Below, one piece after another: positions 7,062 to 13,576 of a DNA stretch of 15,421 nucleotides. The first letter of the stretch is position 1. Each line of letters begins with the position of its first letter. The notes below the pieces were generated by a model. It searched no databases, was not told the origin of the DNA, and saw nothing but the letters and a program-made list of their open reading frames with translations. The DNA is from TMED14 sp041192685 (GTDB lineage: Bacteria > Bacteroidota > Bacteroidia > Flavobacteriales > Schleiferiaceae): contig JBEEMM010000022.1 in assembly GCA_041192685.1 (NCBI GenBank), positions 1 to 15,421 of the forward strand. Reading direction: 5' to 3'. The translations under genes and the position numbers were made by a program.

Positions 7062-8195
7062 ATGGGATTACTACGCTCTGCCTCGATTTGCCTTTTGCTT
7101 GCCACGGCATTCGATGCCTCGGCTCAAGGCAGGGTGCATTGGGCGCTTGTACTCCCTTTTCAGATTCAAAACGACAGTACTGGGGCCAATCCGCAACGCA
7201 TGGCCACAGAGTTCTATTCTGGGTTTAAGGCTGCCTTGGATTCTGTGAACTATTCAGGCGATTCAATCACTCTTGATATCTATGATTTTGATGAGGCCAT
7301 GGGCCGAATTGTAAGCGTACAGGCCGACGGACTCAAGCTTTCTCAGTCGCCCAAGGAATTCATGCAAAGCCAAGATGGTCAGGTACTTCGTTATGTTATT
7401 GGCCCTTTTAGGGCGGAGGATTCAGAGGCTTTGGCACTGCATGCGAACCCTTCGACCTATGTAATTAATCCCGTTTCGCGGGATGTAAGCGTTACGGGTC
7501 TTCCACAGCTCATTGCCTCCGCGCCCAAAAGATACTTGGAGTCTGAGTCCCTAGGTCGATTGGCGGCTAAGGATTTTATCAGCAGACCCAATTCACGCAC
7601 GGTGCTTTTTGACCTTGGAGACAAGAACAGCCAACTTCAGCGAAGGGCTTTTTTCAAGGGATTTACTCAATTTGGTGGCGACAGCACCAAGGTGCAGATT
7701 TGGGACGGTCGTCCCAATGCTAATTTAGTTGAGCGGGTAGGTCGCGACGATTTGATAAGCACTCGATTTGTGCTTCTCGACGATAAGGTTCTAAGCGCCG
7801 CACGAATTCTCCAGGGTCTCCGCCAGCGTCCTGCAAGTCAAACGGAGTTTTGGACCGTAAGCAATACCGTGAACAGTCCCTCTTTGGATGCCTTTCTGCT
7901 TCTTCGCCAACCCATCGTTTGGGTACAAACCGACCGCCTTGAATTTGCCTCCTACGACGCAGTGGACGAGCAAATTCACCGAGCGCTGGGTGATTCTAAG
8001 TCTCGTTGGGCTTGGTTGGGCTACGATACCGCACTCATGCTTTTGGTCAATGAACCGGGTCGCTATACTGGCCCTCGGCGCAGCTACGACTGGGGCTCTG
8101 AGCCCCAGGGCGGAGCCTACAACAAAGCCGTAGAACTCTACCGCTACGACCCCAAAGTGGGCGTGAACTCCATACCCATTCCTGCGTTACCCTAA
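7062..8195 (+). CDS. Exported PBP1-fold protein (LysM-less relative of the guaA-linked PBP1–LysM family)
   Basis: A 377-residue secreted protein. Residues 1-21 form a signal peptide ending ASA before Gln. The mature protein opens directly with a first beta strand, WALVLPF (27-33), of the type I periplasmic-binding fold. Alternating strands and helices follow, such as VLRYVIGPFRAEDSEAL, in which the GPF motif recurs in this family. Many Flavobacteriales carry a protein with N-terminal LysM repeats plus a PBP1 domain immediately after guaA; here I see no LysM repeat. That gene-order parallel is my main reason for the family call, since sequence similarity is weak by eye. No membrane anchor, lipobox or transporter gene is adjacent, so substrate transport is not supported. 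It lies 19 bases after guaA and 4 bases before crtZ. Confidence 0.7.
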   Translation: MGLLRSASICLLLATAFDASAQGRVHWALVLPFQIQNDSTGANPQRMATEFYSGFKAALDSVNYSGDSITLDIYDFDEAMGRIVSVQADGLKLSQSPKEFMQSQDGQVLRYVIGPFRAEDSEALALHANPSTYVINPVSRDVSVTGLPQLIASAPKRYLESESLGRLAAKDFISRPNSRTVLFDLGDKNSQLQRRAFFKGFTQFGGDSTKVQIWDGRPNANLVERVGRDDLISTRFVLLDDKVLSAARILQGLRQRPASQTEFWTVSNTVNSPSLDAFLLLRQPIVWVQTDRLEFASYDAVDEQIHRALGDSKSRWAWLGYDTALMLLVNEPGRYTGPRRSYDWGSEPQGGAYNKAVELYRYDPKVGVNSIPIPALP

Positions 8196-8199
8196 GGCG

Positions 8200-8664
8200 A
8201 TGATTGCAGTTGGAATGTTTTTATTAGCCTATGTCCTAATGGAGGGCGCAGCTTGGGCCGCACACCGGTACCTAATGCACGGGCCACTCTGGTCCCTGCA
8301 CGCAGACCATCACAGCAAAGAGCCTGGATTTTTTGAGAAGAACGATGCTTTTTTCTTGATTTTCGCTATTCCTTCATGGCTCTGCATCATGCTGGGAATG
8401 ATGCATCAAGCTCCGGAATCGACTGCCTTTGGCTTTGGTATTGCGGCCTATGGCTTTACCTACTTCTTGGTTCATGAAGTCTTTATTCACCAGCGCTTTC
8501 GCTGGTGGGTTCATACCGACAACGCCTATTTTAGGGCCGTCCGCCTCAAGCACAAGTGGCACCATAAAACTTTGGGCAAAGAGGGTTCCCAGCACTTTGG
8601 CTTGCTTTGGGTTCCCCTGAGTATGGTACGAGACGAGGCTCGTAAAATGAAGCTCGAGCAATGA
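8200..8664 (+). CDS. crtZ: Beta-carotene 3-hydroxylase CrtZ
   Basis: A 154-residue integral membrane di-iron hydroxylase of the fatty acid hydroxylase superfamily; it converts beta-carotene through beta-cryptoxanthin to zeaxanthin. The histidine clusters that bind iron are all visible: HRYLMH (22-27), HADHH (34-38), HEVFIH (92-97) and HKWHH (118-122), with further histidines at 105 and 132. Hydrophobic segments lie at about 3-20, 50-68 and 76-93. Length is typical of CrtZ. The ATG is 4 bases after the preceding stop, and the TGA overlaps the ATG of the lycopene cyclase (ATGA). The pairing with a lycopene cyclase strongly supports a carotenoid role over a generic sterol desaturase/fatty acid hydroxylase role. 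Confidence 0.93.
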   Translation: MIAVGMFLLAYVLMEGAAWAAHRYLMHGPLWSLHADHHSKEPGFFEKNDAFFLIFAIPSWLCIMLGMMHQAPESTAFGFGIAAYGFTYFLVHEVFIHQRFRWWVHTDNAYFRAVRLKHKWHHKTLGKEGSQHFGLLWVPLSMVRDEARKMKLEQ

Positions 8665-9359
8665 AGGGCTTGTACCTTTTAATTGATGCCTTGGTTTTTG
8701 CTGGTCCGCTCACCCGTGCTTTTGAGCCGCGCATTCGCTACATAGGGCAGACCAAGCACCTAGCCTTTGCGACCCTGCTCATGATGCTCTTGTTTATTCC
8801 TTGGGACGTTGCAAAAACCGCCTACGGAGTCTGGGGATTCAATCCGAAGTACCTCATGGGCCCCTCTCTGTGGGGCCTGCCCCTTGAGGAGTGGCTGTTT
8901 TTTATAGTCGTGCCCTGGGCTACCTTTTTTATTTACGAAGTTCTGCAGCTGTTTTTCCCCTGGAAGTCCTCAAAGTCCGCCTCGTTTTGGTTGGTCGGAT
9001 TCATCGGCCTGACCTGTATCGCCTTGGCTTTAACGCATACTGATCGCTGGTACACCCTTACCGCATCAGGCGGACTCGCCTTGGGTTCTACCTGGCTTGT
9101 TTGGCAAAGGCCCTGGTGGACGGCTGCTTTTTTGCGGAGCTGGGGCCTAGGTCTCATACCGTTTTTTATGGTAAACGGAATCCTTACCGGAGCCTTTTTA
9201 CCTGAGCCAATCGTGTGGTATAATAATGCCGAGAACCTTGGGCTTCGCATTGGCACCATTCCCATCGAAGATGCTTTATATGGAATGCTGATGATGCTTG
9301 TTTACACCGCCGGCGTTCACTGGTCTCGTGCGAGCTTTTGGTATTCGAGCGATAAGTAG
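8661..9359 (+). CDS. crtYcd: Lycopene beta-cyclase, fused CrtYc–CrtYd type
   Basis: A 232-residue polytopic membrane protein with about six or seven hydrophobic segments. It contains two tandem copies of the heterodimeric-type lycopene cyclase domain. The first carries WDVAKTAYGVWGFN (48-61) and LPLEEWLFFIVVPW (73-86). The second carries NGILTGAFLPEPIVWYN (172-188) and ENLGLRIGTIPIED (191-204). The two acidic motifs (PLEE and PIED) are the conserved features of this family, which cyclises the ends of lycopene to give beta-carotene and uses no FAD Rossmann fold. Its ATG overlaps the crtZ stop. Together the two genes give lycopene to zeaxanthin; phytoene synthase, desaturase and any ketolase must be encoded elsewhere. 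Confidence 0.92.
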   Translation: MKGLYLLIDALVFAGPLTRAFEPRIRYIGQTKHLAFATLLMMLLFIPWDVAKTAYGVWGFNPKYLMGPSLWGLPLEEWLFFIVVPWATFFIYEVLQLFFPWKSSKSASFWLVGFIGLTCIALALTHTDRWYTLTASGGLALGSTWLVWQRPWWTAAFLRSWGLGLIPFFMVNGILTGAFLPEPIVWYNNAENLGLRIGTIPIEDALYGMLMMLVYTAGVHWSRASFWYSSDK

Positions 9360-9637
9360 CCCGAGAGTTGGCATTGCTTGATTGTATAAGTAGTTAGTCT
9401 TAGCCAATGCTTAGGTGCTTTCTTGTCGATCAATAAACACTTTAAGGATTCAGAAGCTATAAAAAGTGCGTCACATTTTTTATTTGACCAGGGCGGAACG
9501 TCATTTAAAGCGAGCAGCAATCGTTCTGCCGCATCCAATAAATCGGGCTTTTTTTTGGTGTAACGGGATTGCAGCAAACCTGTAGCGCTTTCAAAGCACC
9601 ATTTTGGCAGTCCTGAATGAAGATGGAGCGAAACCAC
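9317..9637 (-). CDS. Doubtful small ORF, 106 aa, unrecognised
   Basis: A GTG-initiated frame that fills most of the stretch between the lycopene cyclase and nusB and runs 43 bases into the 3' end of the cyclase on the opposite strand. The product would be basic, with helix-like segments such as DLLDAAERLLLALND and ALFIASESLKCLLIDKK. I recognise no family. Against it: the weak GTG start, no TAnnTTTG element just upstream, the long antisense overlap and the lower GC content of the region. It could be a decayed or horizontally acquired gene, or simply chance. The region otherwise holds only the nusB promoter. Confidence 0.3.
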   Translation of the reverse strand: MVSLHLHSGLPKWCFESATGLLQSRYTKKKPDLLDAAERLLLALNDVPPWSNKKCDALFIASESLKCLLIDKKAPKHWLRLTTYTIKQCQLSGYLSLEYQKLARDQ

Positions 9638-9708
9638 ATTTTAAACATAGTAGCATAATATTACTGAGCCATGATAATAATGTTAAATTTGCCTGAAATT
9701 ACCGTTCT
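9360..9708. other. AT-richer intergenic stretch between the lycopene cyclase and nusB
   Basis: About 350 bases, visibly richer in A/T than the coding regions around it, with an eight- to nine-base T run near 9550. Apart from the doubtful minus-strand ORF and the nusB promoter I see no RNA gene, strong terminator hairpin or repeat. The short complementary pair GCATTG/CAATGC just after the cyclase is too weak to call a terminator. Confidence 0.5.
9684..9691 (+). promoter_or_regulatory. Predicted -7 element of the nusB promoter
   Basis: TAAATTTG followed by C is a full match to TAnnTTTG and lies 17 bases before the nusB ATG. No clear TTG -33 element is visible at the usual distance. Confidence 0.55.
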
Positions 9709-10650
9709 ATGCTTACCCGACGCCACCTACGCATCAAAACGATGCAAGCACTTTATGCGTACGTTCAGTCCGACCTCAGCGACGCAGAGTTGGGAGTCCG
9801 CCAGCTCGAGAAAAGCATTGGAGAAATACACCATCTCTACCTCTATGAACTCCGAATCTTTTGGCATTTTAGGCACTTTATGGAGGAGCGTCTTGAGCTA
9901 GAGCCCAACAAGCAGTTCGCGAATTCAGCCAGGCAGGCGCAGCTCAAGCACTTTTTGAATTTACCCTTCTTGACGCAGATTACCTCCGACGACGCAGTCA
10001 TTAAGGCATGGGAGCAGAATGGAATTCACTGGGGAGAGTCGGTAGATGTTCTGAGGTCCTTGTTCTTTAAGTACTGGACCCAGTGGAGCGATAACCCATT
10101 TTGGACCGCCCCCGAGCTCCAAACCGCCGAGGCGCAGATTTCGCACATGCGCTTGTTCTATCGGGATTTTCTCGCCAACGAAGACGTGCTCCACCAGCTC
10201 TACGAAGCAATCAACCTACACTGGTCCGACGACCTGGATGCTGCGCAGATGATGGCCGTGCAAACCATGCAGAATGCACGCAAAAATCAATCGGTACTGG
10301 TCTCTCTTTATCGAGACAAAAAAGACTCCGAGTTTGCAAGAGACCTCTACCTGCACACCCTGCGCCATGCTCAGGAATGGAAGGACCGCATGATTAGCAA
10401 GGCAAAGCAATGGGATTTTGACCGCATGGCTCCCGTGGATCGAACCATTGTTCAAATGGCCCTCAGTGAAATCGTTGCCTTTGCCGAGATCCCGATCAAG
10501 GTTAGTATTGATGAGGCCATTGAAGTAGCAAAGCAGTATGGCTCACCCAAGGCAGGTTCTTTTGTAAACGGACTCTTGGATGCCTTAGTGGAGGACCTTA
10601 AGGCAGAAGGTCGCATTCAAAAGTTAGGAAGAGGGCTGATTGGCGCCTAA
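9709..10650 (+). CDS. nusB: Transcription antitermination factor NusB (enlarged Bacteroidota form)
   Basis: A 313-residue protein, more than twice the length of E. coli NusB (139). The two conserved ends are present: MLTRRHLRIKTMQALYAY (1-18), the basic RNA-binding start, and FDRMAPVDRTIVQMALSE (237-254) followed by IPIKVSIDEAIEVAKQYG and KAGSFVNGLLDAL. Between them is a helical, Trp- and Leu-rich insertion of about 200 residues, which Bacteroidota NusB proteins characteristically carry. NusB with NusE/S10 binds boxA in ribosomal RNA leaders and prevents premature termination. The ATG at 9709 is supported by the upstream TAAATTTG element. It heads the nusB–DUF1573–yajC block. Confidence 0.93.
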   Translation: MLTRRHLRIKTMQALYAYVQSDLSDAELGVRQLEKSIGEIHHLYLYELRIFWHFRHFMEERLELEPNKQFANSARQAQLKHFLNLPFLTQITSDDAVIKAWEQNGIHWGESVDVLRSLFFKYWTQWSDNPFWTAPELQTAEAQISHMRLFYRDFLANEDVLHQLYEAINLHWSDDLDAAQMMAVQTMQNARKNQSVLVSLYRDKKDSEFARDLYLHTLRHAQEWKDRMISKAKQWDFDRMAPVDRTIVQMALSEIVAFAEIPIKVSIDEAIEVAKQYGSPKAGSFVNGLLDALVEDLKAEGRIQKLGRGLIGA

Positions 10651-10655
10651 TTTTG
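10648..10655 (+). promoter_or_regulatory. Predicted internal -7 element for the DUF1573 gene
   Basis: TAATTTTG followed by C matches TAnnTTTG exactly. Its first three bases are the nusB stop codon, and it ends 5 bases before the DUF1573 ATG. It would let the DUF1573 gene and yajC be transcribed independently of nusB with an almost leaderless mRNA. Confidence 0.5.
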
Positions 10656-10660
10656 CCGTC

Positions 10661-11107
10661 ATGAATACACGTCTTTTTACCGCCTTCGCCGCAGCGAGCC
10701 TCTTATGGTCTTCCTGCGCCAACCCCAGTGATCAAGTTAAATCCCAAGAAGAGCAAATGGCCTTGCAGGCGGTACAGAGCGCAGAGCTCCCCGTTATTGC
10801 GTTTATGGCGGAGTCGCACGACTTCGGCACCATCAACGAAGGCGAAGTCGTCGAGACGGAATTTAAATTCACGAATACCGGAGAAGCTCCACTCATCATT
10901 TCTGCGGCTCAAGGCAGCTGCGGCTGCACGATTCCTGAATACCCTAAGGAGCCCATTGCTCCGGGTGAAGAAGGCAGGATTCTTGTGAGCTTCAACAGCG
11001 AAGGCAAGCCAAACCAGCAATCCAAAACGGTCACCTTGACCACCAACGCGGTCCCAAGCACCAAGGTGCTCTCCATCACCGCCAACGTTACTCCAAAATC
11101 CAAATAA
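10661..11107 (+). CDS. DUF1573 domain lipoprotein
   Basis: A 148-residue envelope protein. The ATG at 10661 gives a compact lipoprotein signal sequence with the lipid-bearing cysteine at residue 19 (LLWSSC); the tryptophan at -3 is unusual for a lipobox. The alternative TTG at 10640 adds seven residues and overlaps nusB, so I reject it. Residues about 50-145 form one DUF1573 immunoglobulin-like domain: HDFGTINEGEVVETEFKFTN, then the hallmark GSCGCTIPEYP followed by IAPGEEGRILVSFNS. These domains are related to the ASPM/SPD-2/hydin group and are abundant in Bacteroidota; their function is unclear. The gene sits 2 bases before yajC, an arrangement also seen in other Bacteroidota. Confidence 0.9.
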   Translation: MNTRLFTAFAAASLLWSSCANPSDQVKSQEEQMALQAVQSAELPVIAFMAESHDFGTINEGEVVETEFKFTNTGEAPLIISAAQGSCGCTIPEYPKEPIAPGEEGRILVSFNSEGKPNQQSKTVTLTTNAVPSTKVLSITANVTPKSK

Positions 11108-11109
11108 CT

Positions 11110-11433
11110 ATGAATCTTTTTCTGCAAGCCAATGCTGAGGGTGGAATCGCCGGCTTTTTGCCCCTGATTGCCATTCTAGCCGTTATGTACTTTTTCTTTT
11201 TGCGTCCGCAAATGAAGCGCCAAAAAGAAGAGACCAAGTTCCGCAACGTACTCGCTAAGGGAATGCGTGTAGTAACAAGCTCGGGCATTCACGGCAAGAT
11301 TTCAGACCTTGACGAGCACACTTTTGTGCTTGAATCCGAGAACAGCCGCCTGCGGTTTGAGCGTTCTTCGGTGAGCAAAGAGCTCACGGCCGCGCGCTTC
11401 CCAGAGAGTGCCAAGGTCGAGGAGAAGAAGTAA
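11110..11433 (+). CDS. yajC: Preprotein translocase subunit YajC
   Basis: A 107-residue inner-membrane protein, of normal family length. A single membrane segment lies at about 14-31 (FLPLIAILAVMYFFFLRP), ending in the RPQMKRQKE motif typical of YajC. The cytosolic domain then has GMRVVTSSGIHGKISDLDE (50-68), also diagnostic. YajC associates with SecDF and the SecYEG translocon. The ATG follows the DUF1573 stop by 2 bases. The gene converges on the TPR gene with a 56-base gap that has only a weak hairpin. Confidence 0.95.
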   Translation: MNLFLQANAEGGIAGFLPLIAILAVMYFFFLRPQMKRQKEETKFRNVLAKGMRVVTSSGIHGKISDLDEHTFVLESENSRLRFERSSVSKELTAARFPESAKVEEKK

Positions 11434-11489
11434 TCTTCCTTTGATTTAAGGGGACAGGGGGAGTGATTCCCCAAGGCGAAGCGAGATTT

Positions 11490-12005
11490 TTAAATGCGCT
11501 TGAGCTGCTCCTTCAGCATTTTGAGCTGCTCCGAGAGCATGCCTTTTTCGTCAAGTTTCTTAGCTTCAGTCAACAAGGCTTGGGCTTCTTGCTTGCGTCG
11601 GCGCGACATGGCCATTCCTGCCAATTGCATTTTAGCTAGGGCCTGGTCGGACTTCATTCGCAAACCCGTGTTAAGCGCTTTGCGCATGAAGGATTCAGCC
11701 TGAGCAAGATTGGTCTGCGACAGCATGAGTCCGCGCAAAAAGAAATAGTAGGCCAACTGCCCCTTGATTAGGGTTTGGTCCGGATGCTTTAGGGCGTCAA
11801 GCTGGCTGTTTGCGTTGGTGAAATTTTGAGAACGCAGGTACCATAGGGCCAATAAAATGCGTTCGTTGCGAAAGTGCAGAAGAACGGGGACACCCGCAAT
11901 CAGGGTAAGAAAAATGCCATTTCCCCAGCTTCCGTCGATGTATTGGTAGGTTGCAAAGGCCAAAATGGCTGCGGCCAAGGCCAGGCGTAGGTAGCGTCGA
12001 ATCAT
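11490..12005 (-). CDS. Small membrane protein with TPR-like repeats
   Basis: A 171-residue protein. Two hydrophobic segments at about 6-22 and 29-45 form an N-terminal membrane hairpin. Residues about 53-165 are a run of helices with the Ala/Leu spacing of tetratricopeptide repeats, for example QLAYYFFLRGLMLSQTNLAQ and ALAKMQLAGMAMSRRRKQEA. The domain is probably exposed to the cytosol and may act as a protein-binding scaffold. No enzyme motif is present. The start is well supported: TACTTTTG on the minus strand ends 4 bases before the ATG. It is a single gene, convergent with yajC and divergent from the PhoH gene. Its specific role is not readable. Confidence 0.8.
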   Translation of the reverse strand: MIRRYLRLALAAAILAFATYQYIDGSWGNGIFLTLIAGVPVLLHFRNERILLALWYLRSQNFTNANSQLDALKHPDQTLIKGQLAYYFFLRGLMLSQTNLAQAESFMRKALNTGLRMKSDQALAKMQLAGMAMSRRRKQEAQALLTEAKKLDEKGMLSEQLKMLKEQLKRI

Positions 12006-12009
12006 GGCG

Positions 12010-12017
12010 CAAAAGTA
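12010..12017 (-). promoter_or_regulatory. Predicted -7 element of the TPR gene
   Basis: Read on the minus strand the sequence is TACTTTTG followed by C, an exact TAnnTTTG match, 4 bases from the ATG. It predicts a near-leaderless transcript. Confidence 0.6.
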
Positions 12018-12129
12018 GGTCAGCAGCCCCTGAGGATTTTTATTCTGCGGTCGATTCTTCTTGATTTCATTATTGCTGTCTTGGTTGCGCTTGGGCGGTC
12101 GGTCGCGCAGTTCCTATAGTTGGCTTTTT

Positions 12130-12142
12130 AGGTTATCAACCT
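12130..12142. repeat. Short palindrome in the TPR/phoH divergent spacer
   Basis: AGGTT and AACCT are separated by ATC, giving a perfect five-base inverted repeat. It lies about 80 bases before the phoH start. It could be an operator half-site pair or a small hairpin, or chance; nothing else around it identifies a regulator. Confidence 0.3.
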
Positions 12143-12222
12143 GGCATGTGCAAAACTTAGTGGACTTAACCTTGGCGTAATTGACTAAGGGGCTAATTTC
12201 AGCACAGATTAAATCGCTCTTT

Positions 12223-13575
12223 ATGCCAGTCGCTTCTAAAAAGGTTCGCAAGATTTTTGTTCTCGACACCTCGGTCATACTCTACGACCACAATGCCATC
12301 ATGAATTTTGAAGAGCACGATGTGGCCATACCCATCCCGGTGCTCGAGGAATTGGACGAGTTTAAAAAAGGGTCCGATACCAAGAATTTTGAGGCGAGGG
12401 AGTTCATTCGAATGCTCGATAAAAAGGCTGAGAACAAGTCGCTGACCGATTGGATTTCTTTGGACGGACCCAAGCGCGGGAAATTCCGCGTAATAATGGA
12501 TACGCCCGGCCTGGGCGTGGACGCCACCTCAATTTATGGAGCGGGCAAGATGGATCACAAGATTCTCAATGCTGCCCTGTATTTGAAGGAACAGGAGCCC
12601 CATCGCCCAGTGATACTCGTGACCAAGGACATTAATTTGCGTCTTAAGGCCAAGGCCCTTAATGTTCAGGCAGAGGACTACCTCACGGGTAAGGTTAAAG
12701 AAAGCGATACCGTCTTTACCGGGAGGGCTGAGCTTGATGGCTTCCCAGAGAAGCTTCTTCAAACGCTTTATGAGCAAAAAAGCGTGCTCATTGACCCCAG
12801 TCTAAAGGCCAATCAGAAGCTCAACCTCAAGCCCAACATTTTTTATATTTTGAAGTCGGGCAAGAGCAGCGGTCTGGGATTTTTCAATGCACAAACCTCA
12901 GAGATGGAGTTGGTCGAGAAGGCTGCCTACTATGGCATCAAGCCGCGGAACTCAGAACAAACGTTTGCGCTGCACGCCATTATGAATCCGCACATAAAAT
13001 TGGTTACGTTAACGGGTGTGGCCGGAACCGGCAAAACCCTTTTGGCCTTGGCGGGTTCGCTGGAGCAAAGGCGTGATTTTAAGCAGATTTATCTTGCGCG
13101 ACCCATTGTACCGCTGAGCAATCGCGACATCGGATTTTTGCCCGGAGATGCCGAGCAAAAAATTAATCCCTACATGCAGCCCCTTTGGGACAACCTCAAG
13201 TTCATCAAAAACCAGTTCGGCGAGCGGGACCGCAACTACAAGCAAATCGATGAAATGGTGGCTAACGAGAAAATCCTAGTTACTCCGCTTGCCTACATAC
13301 GCGGGCGTTCCTTGAGTAACGTGATTTTTATTGTGGATGAGGCCCAAAACCTTACTCCGCATGAAGTAAAAACCATCATTACTCGAGCGGGAGAAAATTC
13401 AAAGTTCATTTTTACCGGAGACGTGCGCCAAATTGACACCCCATACCTGGACGAACAGTCCAACGGCCTGAGCTACCTCGTGGATCGACTTAAGGGTCAA
13501 CCGCTTTATGCGCACGTTTCGCTAGCCAAGGGAGAGCGGAGCGAACTCGCTAACCTGGCTAACGACATGCTCTAG
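12223..13575 (+). CDS. phoH: PIN domain–PhoH family ATPase (PhoH2 type)
   Basis: A 450-residue cytosolic fusion. Residues about 10-150 are a PIN nuclease domain: KIFVLDTSVILYDHNAI (10-26) with D15, acidic ELDEF (43-47), D111 in KMDHKI and D136 in TKDINL, so the metal-binding carboxylates appear intact. Residues about 240-450 are the PhoH ATPase: Walker A GVAGTGKT (265-272), Walker B VIFIVDEAQN (367-376), then FTGDVRQID (397-405) and KGERSELANLA (436-446). Proteins with this architecture (PhoH2) act as ATP-dependent RNA helicase/ribonucleases. The in-frame TTG at 12181 would add 14 residues not expected for the family, so the ATG at 12223 is preferred. No vapB-like antitoxin gene lies upstream. 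The stop is 1 base from the pckA stop on the other strand. Confidence 0.93.
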   Translation: MPVASKKVRKIFVLDTSVILYDHNAIMNFEEHDVAIPIPVLEELDEFKKGSDTKNFEAREFIRMLDKKAENKSLTDWISLDGPKRGKFRVIMDTPGLGVDATSIYGAGKMDHKILNAALYLKEQEPHRPVILVTKDINLRLKAKALNVQAEDYLTGKVKESDTVFTGRAELDGFPEKLLQTLYEQKSVLIDPSLKANQKLNLKPNIFYILKSGKSSGLGFFNAQTSEMELVEKAAYYGIKPRNSEQTFALHAIMNPHIKLVTLTGVAGTGKTLLALAGSLEQRRDFKQIYLARPIVPLSNRDIGFLPGDAEQKINPYMQPLWDNLKFIKNQFGERDRNYKQIDEMVANEKILVTPLAYIRGRSLSNVIFIVDEAQNLTPHEVKTIITRAGENSKFIFTGDVRQIDTPYLDEQSNGLSYLVDRLKGQPLYAHVSLAKGERSELANLANDML

Positions 13576-13576
13576 G

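Noticed and set aside
9360..9420. GCATTG/CAATGC pairing after the lycopene cyclase as a hairpin terminator
   Set aside because: Only six base pairs with a loop of about 30 bases and no following T run.
10640..10660. TTG start for the DUF1573 lipoprotein
   Set aside because: It overlaps nusB and the promoter-like element and adds residues before the lipoprotein signal sequence.
11458..11472. GGGGA/TCCCC hairpin between yajC and the TPR gene as a terminator
   Set aside because: The stem is only five base pairs, and neither strand has a T run directly after it.
12181..12222. TTG start for the PIN–PhoH protein
   Set aside because: It adds 14 residues not expected before the PIN domain; the ATG at 12223 is the better start.
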